A stretch of 11,877 nt of DNA from Prevotella sp. CAG:924 (GTDB lineage Bacteria; Bacteroidota; Bacteroidia; Bacteroidales; Bacteroidaceae), in assembly GCA_000431975.1 (NCBI GenBank), contig HF988464.1:1-11877 (forward strand), written 5' to 3'. The notes beneath the pieces are model-generated. The model was given only the letters and a program-made list of their open reading frames with translations. It was not told where the DNA came from and searched no databases. This document shows, in pieces, positions 7,524-11,877 of the stretch (its first letter is position 1; each line of letters opens with the position of its first letter). The position numbers and the translations under genes are program-made.

Positions 7524-7531
7524 CAAAATTA
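7524..7531 (-). promoter_or_regulatory. Candidate -7 element (TAATTTTG) of the carboxyltransferase gene
   Basis: The minus strand reads TAATTTTGCA, the same ten bases as ahead of lptD. No clear -33 TTTG is seen 19-21 nt upstream. The predicted leader is about 110 nt. It lies back to back with the plus-strand element at 7585-7592. Confidence 0.5.
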
Positions 7532-7584
7532 GATAAAAAAATTCAAAATGACATGTTCATGCATGCTTTTTTAAGATTAATAAC

Positions 7585-7592
7585 TATCTTTG
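7585..7592 (+). promoter_or_regulatory. Candidate -7 element (TATCTTTG) of the lipoprotein gene
   Basis: TATCTTTGCA matches the Bacteroidota TAnnTTTG element on the plus strand. It would give a leader of about 30 nt before the ATG at 7629. The -33 part is weak. Confidence 0.55.
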
Positions 7593-7598
7593 CATACA

Positions 7599-7623
7599 AA
7601 TAGATACGTCTACCAATAGATAC
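7599..7623 (+). repeat. Two direct copies of AATAGATAC in the lipoprotein gene leader
   Basis: AATAGATAC occurs at 7599-7607 and 7615-7623, spaced 16 nt start to start, between the -7 element and the ATG. It could be a protein-binding site or chance; no ribosome-binding site is visible in this leader. Confidence 0.4.
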
Positions 7624-7628
7624 ATCGG

Positions 7629-8468
7629 ATGATAAAGAAGATATTTTTGCCGCTTCTCCTGATCATGATTCTTTTCACTGCCTGTGGTCATAAGAAGCAG
7701 GATACTAATGCTGCTATGCTCAAGGCGATGGCGCAGTCACGTCTAGAGGGTGACCGCTCTGTCTACGGTCTGGCATGTGAAGGCTGCACGGACTCTGTTG
7801 TCGTTCTGCTGCCTGAGGGCGGAGGTGATCCCGTGAAATACAATGTCATTGAGGCGACACGCCGCCGTAAGGTGCTTGGCAAGCTGAAGACAGGCGACTG
7901 GATATGTGTAGTGCCCAATGCTAAGGATTCAATGGTGGCCGACATTGTTGTTGACCTTGATCAGTTGCGTGGTATATGGTGCTATATCGTCATGCCGAAG
8001 ATGCGCGATTTTGAAAAGATGCCTAAGCGTCTGCAGACGCAGCTGATGAATGAGCTGTCCGATTCGATCAAAGAGACTTTTATGATCCCTCGTGAATATG
8101 GCTTCTATCTGAAACGTCACTGGGTGGCACAGAGCGTAGGCTATGTGCAGGAGTCGAATACCCTGGCTGAAGAGTCGCCGGTGGTCTATCCGCCGTTGGG
8201 CTATTTCTCCGAATGGCATATCCTTAACGGCAACTTCGTCATGACGAGCGGTACGCCGCATTTCTCGGAAGACGGGAAGTCGACACTCACCGATCTGAAA
8301 TATGATACGTGTTCTATTGATTATCTAGGCAACGACTCCCTTGTCCTTACCGACCGGTACGGCTCGCGTTCTTATTACCGTAAGGATAATCTGAGCGATG
8401 TGAATAAGAAGGCGCGTGCCATAGCTGCCATGCGCTCGAAGCAGGCCTTGCAGGAGACGAAGCAGTAA
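7629..8468 (+). CDS. Lipoprotein of unknown function
   Basis: A 279-residue protein starting with a lipoprotein signal peptide (MIKKIFLPLLLIMILFTAC), Cys19 being the predicted lipidated residue. The following GHKKQDTN is basic. I do not recognise the family. Residues about 42-110 look like a small beta-barrel segment (VYGLACEGCTDSVVVLLP, then GKLKTGDWICVV). Residues about 110-175 include a short helical stretch (MRDFEKMPKRLQTQLMNEL). Residues about 195-260 read like lipocalin-type strands (FSEWHILNGNFVMTSG, then YDTCSIDYLGNDSLVLTDRYG). The C-terminus is a Lys/Arg/Gln-rich tail. It is the only plus-strand gene, divergent from the carboxyltransferase with adjoining promoters and convergent with the radical SAM gene across a shared hairpin. 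Its place is the inner or outer membrane facing the periplasm. Nothing in the sequence ties it to a neighbour's function. Confidence 0.85.
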   Translation: MIKKIFLPLLLIMILFTACGHKKQDTNAAMLKAMAQSRLEGDRSVYGLACEGCTDSVVVLLPEGGGDPVKYNVIEATRRRKVLGKLKTGDWICVVPNAKDSMVADIVVDLDQLRGIWCYIVMPKMRDFEKMPKRLQTQLMNELSDSIKETFMIPREYGFYLKRHWVAQSVGYVQESNTLAEESPVVYPPLGYFSEWHILNGNFVMTSGTPHFSEDGKSTLTDLKYDTCSIDYLGNDSLVLTDRYGSRSYYRKDNLSDVNKKARAIAAMRSKQALQETKQ

Positions 8469-8497
8469 CCGAGATATATTGAAAATATCACTTGATG

Positions 8498-8550
8498 ACA
8501 ACCCCGGACGGAGACACAACTTATAAGGGTATCTCTGTCCGGGGTTGTTT
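8498..8550. terminator. Hairpin terminator between convergent genes
   Basis: A 17-bp stem (8498-8514 with 8532-8548) closes a 17-nt loop, 29 nt after the lipoprotein stop codon. The core ACAACCCCGGAC / GTCCGGGGTTGT is perfect. The single imperfect pair is G-U on the plus-strand RNA. Plus-strand transcripts would continue with UU after the stem, a weak U-run. It may also stop transcripts of the radical SAM gene arriving from the other side. Confidence 0.72.
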
Positions 8551-8621
8551 ATGTCTTGCAGTGTTTAAGGGAAGGGGAATGAATGTGGTAGGTGTGCATG
8601 GGGCTTTCCTCCGTTTCCCTG

Positions 8622-9488
8622 CTATACGTTTCCTAGAAGTACGGTCTCGATGCCTTCTTCCTCGGCGATGCCTTTCAGGGCCTTCAGGGTCGTGATAGGG
8701 GTAGGCGGAAGGTCTTTCATTTTGTATTGCGGGAAGAAGCGGGTGAGATGGAGGGGCGCGCGTGAGAAGCCGTTGCCGGCAAGCCAACGGCACATCTCCC
8801 TGCACATCTGCCGGTCATCGTTCACGCCGGGGATGACCAGCAGGGTGATCTCCAGCCATACGCCCGCCTCTTTCATGCGTTGGAGTGTATGAAGGACGGG
8901 AGACAGGTGCCCACCGTTCACCTGTTTGTATAGACTGTCACTGAAAGATTTCAGATCGATGTTGGCGGCATCGATAAGGGGCAGGAGTTCTTCGAGCGGT
9001 TGACTTTCTATATATCCGGCCGATACGAGAATGTTGCTGAAGCCTGCCTCATGGGCCAGGCGGGCCGTGTCGCGGAGGTATTCAAACCAAGTGAGGGGCT
9101 CTGTATAGGTATAGGCGATCTGATGCTGTCCATGGCGCATGGCCAGGCGGATGATGTCGCGAGGCGACAGCTGCTCGGTCCTCACCTCATCGGGTGCCAC
9201 CTGCGAGATCGTATGGTTCTGGCAGTTCAGGCACCGGAAGTTGCAGCCTGTACAGGCAATGCTCAGACATTCTGTTCCGGAGTGCCACCGTGCGATGGGC
9301 TTCTTCTCTATCGGGTCGATGGCCAGCGCACAGGGACGGCCGTAGGAGGTGGCCCACAGCTTGCCGTCGTGGTTGATACGGCTCCGGCAGATGCCGGCAT
9401 GCCCCTCGGCTATCGTGCAGTGATGGGGACACAGATCGCATGCCATCCGTCCGTCTGAGAGAGGATGATAATACTCCGCTTCTTTCAT
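8622..9488 (-). CDS. amrS: AmmeMemoRadiSam system radical SAM enzyme, short C-terminus
   Basis: A 288-residue cytoplasmic radical SAM enzyme. Cys82-x3-Cys86-x2-Cys89 (GCNFRCLNCQN) binds the 4Fe-4S cluster that cleaves S-adenosylmethionine. The family's N-terminal signature is intact: MKEAEYY, then CDLCPHHC (Cys17, 20, 24) with Cys34 in GICRSR, possibly a second metal site, and YGRPCALAIDPIEKKP (49-64). Downstream follow AYTYTEPLTWFEY, DLKSF and LLVIPGVNDD, typical of this branch near pyruvate formate-lyase activases. The protein ends at LLGNV, where relatives usually continue with about 40 residues including a CPxCG pair; neither other frame restores that tail. The gene lies 39 nt after the Memo-AMMECR1 fusion on the same strand, so the two form an operon. 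AGG precedes the ATG at a usable distance for a ribosome-binding site. Co-occurrence of the three families is well known, but their joint substrate is not established to my knowledge. Confidence 0.88.
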   Translation of the reverse strand: MKEAEYYHPLSDGRMACDLCPHHCTIAEGHAGICRSRINHDGKLWATSYGRPCALAIDPIEKKPIARWHSGTECLSIACTGCNFRCLNCQNHTISQVAPDEVRTEQLSPRDIIRLAMRHGQHQIAYTYTEPLTWFEYLRDTARLAHEAGFSNILVSAGYIESQPLEELLPLIDAANIDLKSFSDSLYKQVNGGHLSPVLHTLQRMKEAGVWLEITLLVIPGVNDDRQMCREMCRWLAGNGFSRAPLHLTRFFPQYKMKDLPPTPITTLKALKGIAEEEGIETVLLGNV

Positions 9489-9527
9489 ATACCTATATTT
9501 ATATAGTGTCCGTTTGCCGTTGTCATC

Positions 9528-11057
9528 TTACTCACCGAACAGGATGGCCTCGTAGGTGTAGAGCTCGGCGTCTTTCCATCCGTCCCATCCTATTCCCGCC
9601 TTGTCGCGGGCACAGTGGCCGAGAAACTCTTCTTTTGTCCAATGGGTCTCCTCCGCCACCTGTGGCAGGAATGTGCCGCTGCGCCGTCCCTTCCGTATGA
9701 AGATGCCCTGCTTGCCATAGTCAAACTCGCTGATGTCATTGATGCGTTTCAATGGTGTGAGCACCGATATTTCGATGCTTATCTCCGGCATCTCGTCAAG
9801 GGTGACAGGATGGAAGCGCGGGTCTTCAAAGGCGGCGGCCTGTGCCATCTCACTGACGACCTTGTATAGGGGCGTGTCGCTGCCGAAGTGGCCGATGCAG
9901 CCCCGTAGCCTGCCGTTCTTATGCAATGTGACGAAAGCGCCGCAGCATGTGGTGAGTGACGGGGACAGCTGTCTGTCGTCGCTTGGTCCTGCCGACTCTC
10001 CTTGCCATTGGCTCTCGATGCTCTGTCTGGCGATATGGAGCAGGTTTTGCCGGTCTTCTTCGCTAAGCGTGAAGTCTGTGGCATGCCGGCGTGTCGTCAC
10101 GAAGGAGTGGTAGCCCACGACTTGCTCCTTGCCTCCGTAGGGACTGTCGCCTGAGTTGGTGTAGTGCAGGTGTTGCGTCGTGGCTGTCGGATCGTCATCG
10201 GCCATCATCATGTTGATCAGGATGGCACAGAGCCCGCAGGCCGTCGTGGCGAGCTGGGGGACACCGGCCTGCATCTGAGCTTTGACGGTATCGATCAGTT
10301 GGGCGATATCGCCGTTGGCCACAGCCTCGCCCGTAGCCTTGTCTACCCGGCAGGCATCGTCATAGCGGGGATAATGGCAGAAGTCGCTGCTGATGACAAA
10401 CAGGTTGTCTTCATTGTACCATGGCTTCAGGGCGTCAGCGATGTCGCGGAGACGCGAGAAGTCGAGCGTGCCGATGATGATCGGGACAATGGACGGCATG
10501 GTGTCGAGCTGTACCTGCAGCATGGGCAGCTGCACCTCGAGGCAATGCTCCCGGTCGTGTGCCCGCGGCTCATAGCGGAAGCAGCGGTTGTTTTTTACGA
10601 GTCGTTCGGCAAGCGTTCGGTCAACGCGTATCTCTCCGAGAGGTGTCTGATAGTAGTCATAGGCCGTGTTGACCGATGCGCCATCGAAGGCTACATGGTG
10701 GCTAGGTCCCAACAGGAATATGTGTTGGTAGGTCTTGTCCTTGGGCAGGCGGGCATAGGCATGGGCTGCCGTTGCCGCAGAGAAGATGTAGCCGGCATGC
10801 GGCACGATGATGCTCTGTACGTAGGTTGCCGGTTCTTGGTTGGTGTCCGGTCCGGCAGTCGTTGTCTGGAGGTCCTCCTTCTTCGCCTCTTCGAGATATT
10901 GGGTGATCTGTGCGCGGAGCGAGTCTTTATCGTCGGTATAGAATTGTCCCGCGACGGCCATGGGTCTTATGGAGGGCGCTTTAGGGTGCTCCCTCCCAAA
11001 TGCTGTTGTTCCTGTCATAAGCCAAGCAATGATTATCAGTTTCAGATGATTTTTCAT
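9528..11057 (-). CDS. amrB: Memo-AMMECR1 fusion protein (AmmeMemoRadiSam proteins B and A) with a signal peptide
   Basis: A 509-residue two-domain protein. Residues 1-21 look like a cleavable signal peptide (LKLIIIAWLMTGTTAFG), predicting export. Residues about 30-322 are the Memo domain, related to LigB-type extradiol dioxygenases: RPMAVAGQFY at its start, His87 in PHAGY, His120 in GPSHH, His228 in SSDFCHY as putative metal ligands, and Cys274 in TTACG, the place of the conserved active-site Cys of human MEMO1. NSGD (301-304) is also conserved. Residues about 330-507 are the AMMECR1 domain: RGCIG (385-389), AFEDPRF (409-415) and GTFLPQVA (461-468). It is followed by the radical SAM partner. 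The start is supported by the signal peptide and by a promoter just upstream; a later start at Met33 would cut into the conserved Memo start. Function is unknown; joint action with the radical SAM enzyme is inferred from conserved linkage. The symbol covers the Memo half only. Confidence 0.9.
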   Translation of the reverse strand: MKNHLKLIIIAWLMTGTTAFGREHPKAPSIRPMAVAGQFYTDDKDSLRAQITQYLEEAKKEDLQTTTAGPDTNQEPATYVQSIIVPHAGYIFSAATAAHAYARLPKDKTYQHIFLLGPSHHVAFDGASVNTAYDYYQTPLGEIRVDRTLAERLVKNNRCFRYEPRAHDREHCLEVQLPMLQVQLDTMPSIVPIIIGTLDFSRLRDIADALKPWYNEDNLFVISSDFCHYPRYDDACRVDKATGEAVANGDIAQLIDTVKAQMQAGVPQLATTACGLCAILINMMMADDDPTATTQHLHYTNSGDSPYGGKEQVVGYHSFVTTRRHATDFTLSEEDRQNLLHIARQSIESQWQGESAGPSDDRQLSPSLTTCCGAFVTLHKNGRLRGCIGHFGSDTPLYKVVSEMAQAAAFEDPRFHPVTLDEMPEISIEISVLTPLKRINDISEFDYGKQGIFIRKGRRSGTFLPQVAEETHWTKEEFLGHCARDKAGIGWDGWKDAELYTYEAILFGE

Positions 11058-11064
11058 CTCTTGG

Positions 11065-11095
11065 CGAATATAAGTGTTTTTCGTGATAAAAGCAA
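11065..11095 (-). promoter_or_regulatory. Candidate promoter of the Memo-AMMECR1 / radical SAM operon
   Basis: On the minus strand TTG (11095-11093), a 20-nt spacer, then TATATTCG (11072-11065), one mismatch from TAnnTTTG. Spacing is ideal for a Bacteroidota promoter. It ends 7 nt before the ATG at 11057, so the message would have almost no leader. Confidence 0.5.
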
Positions 11096-11125
11096 GGATT
11101 TTAACGCCACTTTTGTTTCTCTCGT

Positions 11126-11165
11126 CCCCTGCCGGCCATGGCTCCCGGCGTAGGACCGGCAGGGG
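11126..11165 (-). terminator. Hairpin after pncA, probable terminator
   Basis: CCCCTGCCGG (11126-11135) pairs perfectly with CCGGCAGGGG (11156-11165) over a 20-nt loop, 7 nt after the pncA stop codon. The stem is very GC-rich, but no U-run follows on the minus strand, so it is a likely rather than certain terminator. Confidence 0.55.
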
Positions 11166-11172
11166 CGGGGTG

Positions 11173-11760
11173 TCAGGCTCTCACTTCCGGATGCTCCGCA
11201 AGAAAGGCCTCGAGGGCTTGGCCGCCGTCGATCGAGGGAGAGAAGGCTGTGAGCAGGTGGAAGCGGATCTCCTTGCCGAATGTGTTGAGCATGTCGCGCA
11301 GCGTGTTGAGCACGCAGATGTCACCGGCCAGGCCGCAGATGTCGACATCGGTGATGTTGTGCTCGTAGTAGGGGCTCAACTCCATGAAGAGCATGTCGTG
11401 TGAGAGTTCATTCTCCATGATGGAATATTCTTCGTGGTCGGGGGCGAGTCCCTTTTGCAGGACTACCGTTTCTCCCTGTGTGGCATTGAGCACATCGAGC
11501 AGCGGGCGGTAGATGGCGGCACCCTCACTGTATTGCAGGCAGTGCACCGGCCATTCGCCTCCGTTGGGTTGGAACGAGCAGTGGGTGGCAGGATGCCAAT
11601 CGTTGGTGACCACCTTCTCGGCCCATTCGCCGTCGTGCGCCTTGATATAGGCAGCCAGTCTGTCCATGGCTGCTCCCGCTCCCGGTACGGGCAGCGTGCC
11701 TGAGATGAAGTCGATCTGTGGGTCGACGATCAGCAGCAGTTTCTTGGTTTCTTTCATCAT
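11173..11760 (-). CDS. pncA: Nicotinamidase (nicotinamide amidohydrolase)
   Basis: A 195-residue cytoplasmic isochorismatase-fold enzyme that hydrolyses nicotinamide to nicotinate and ammonia for NAD salvage. The catalytic triad is visible: Asp13 (LIVDPQIDF), Lys103 (VLQKG) and the nucleophile Cys149 (GLAGDICV). Metal ligands fit Asp54 and His56 (NDWHP) with His73 (WPVHC). GLAGDICV differs from the common GLATDYCV at two positions. The length is normal for the family. The frame stays open upstream to 11862, but that extra stretch encodes no family sequence and overlaps the promoter (11787-11818) and hairpin, so the start was set at the first of two adjacent ATGs (11760). The downstream Memo-AMMECR1 operon is 115 bp away with its own promoter and a hairpin between them, so pncA is probably transcribed alone. 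Nothing links NAD salvage to the operon beyond position. Confidence 0.92.
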   Translation of the reverse strand: MMKETKKLLLIVDPQIDFISGTLPVPGAGAAMDRLAAYIKAHDGEWAEKVVTNDWHPATHCSFQPNGGEWPVHCLQYSEGAAIYRPLLDVLNATQGETVVLQKGLAPDHEEYSIMENELSHDMLFMELSPYYEHNITDVDICGLAGDICVLNTLRDMLNTFGKEIRFHLLTAFSPSIDGGQALEAFLAEHPEVRA

Positions 11761-11786
11761 GTGTGATAGTTTGGGTATTACTGTGA

Positions 11787-11818
11787 CAAATATACAAATA
11801 AAAAGAGGGTGTGTCAAA
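11787..11818 (-). promoter_or_regulatory. Promoter of pncA, full Bacteroidota consensus
   Basis: On the minus strand TTTG (11818-11815), a spacer of exactly 20 nt, then TATATTTG (11794-11787). This is the best promoter match in the window. Transcription would begin about 20 nt before the ATG at 11760. The -33 element lies in the loop of the hairpin at 11800-11838. Confidence 0.75.
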
Positions 11819-11838
11819 ATGCATGCCCTCTTTTTTTT
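11800..11838. terminator. Bidirectional terminator-like hairpin overlapping the pncA promoter
   Basis: AAAAAGAGGG (11800-11809) pairs with CCCTCTTTTT (11826-11835) over a 16-nt loop. On the plus strand the stem runs into eight T residues (11831-11838); on the minus strand it also ends in TTTTT. No plus-strand gene within the window needs it, so it most likely ends transcripts of a gene beyond the right edge. Confidence 0.6.
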
Positions 11839-11841
11839 ATG

Positions 11842-11875
11842 ACAAAGCCTCGACTTTCCCAAGCCGAGGCTTTGT
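11842..11875 (-). terminator. 15-bp hairpin at the right edge
   Basis: Positions 11842-11856 pair with 11861-11875 over a 4-nt loop. On the minus strand the loop reads GGGA, a GNRA-type tetraloop, and the only imperfect pair becomes G-U, so it is suited to minus-strand RNA from a gene outside the window. No U-run follows directly; the hairpin at 11800-11838 comes next and could complete termination. Confidence 0.45.
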
Positions 11876-11877
11876 TA

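Noticed and set aside
8521..8640. Frameshift explanation for the short radical SAM C-terminus
   Set aside because: I translated the other two minus-strand frames after GNV; neither gives the expected Cys-containing tail, so a single indel does not restore it.
10164..11153. 329-codon open frame on the plus strand
   Set aside because: It is antisense to the Memo-AMMECR1 fusion gene and runs past its promoter; no domain or start signal supports it.
11761..11862. 34-residue N-terminal extension of nicotinamidase
   Set aside because: The extension has no family sequence and would cover a full-consensus promoter and two hairpins; the start at 11760 gives a normal-length enzyme.

Overview
The window looks like a chromosomal segment of a Bacteroidales bacterium, most likely Prevotella or a close relative. 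Supporting signs are a Bacteroidota-type LptD outer-membrane protein with an aromatic C-terminus, promoters of the Bacteroides type (TTTG, about 20 nt, TAnnTTTG) ahead of several genes, almost no Shine-Dalgarno sequences, and a Memo-AMMECR1 fusion paired with a radical SAM enzyme. No tRNA, rRNA, transposase, phage gene or CRISPR array is visible. Seven of eight genes read on the minus strand.

Layout from left to right: an AT-rich gene for an exported, M1-like zinc peptidase (62-1366, minus); a 525-bp gene-free stretch with a candidate promoter and a perfect 23-bp inverted repeat; lptD (1892-4729, minus); an HD-domain phosphohydrolase (4855-5433, minus); a strong intrinsic terminator; a 591-residue carboxyltransferase of the oxaloacetate decarboxylase/pyruvate carboxylase-B type (5632-7407, minus); a divergent promoter region; a lipoprotein of unknown function (7629-8468, plus); a hairpin shared by convergent genes; the two-gene AmmeMemoRadiSam unit, made of a radical SAM enzyme (8622-9488, minus) and a Memo-AMMECR1 fusion (9528-11057, minus); and nicotinamidase pncA (11173-11760, minus), whose promoter lies inside a bidirectional terminator-like hairpin.

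Most genes appear to be single transcription units with their own promoter and/or terminator hairpin. The exception is the AmmeMemo fusion and its radical SAM partner, 39 nt apart and on the same strand, which form an operon. That operon is the best candidate for an incompletely understood system. AMMECR1, Memo and this radical SAM family co-occur widely in bacteria and archaea, but I know of no settled reaction for the set. Two features stand out here: the fusion carries an apparent signal peptide although its partner should be a cytoplasmic, oxygen-sensitive enzyme, and the radical SAM protein stops short of the usual C-terminal tail. A second oddity is the carboxyltransferase, whose biotin-domain-like C-terminus has Trp where the biotinyl lysine should be.

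Everything here was read by eye. Family assignments rest on motifs, not on database searches. Promoter and hairpin calls are pattern matches without folding energies or transcript data.
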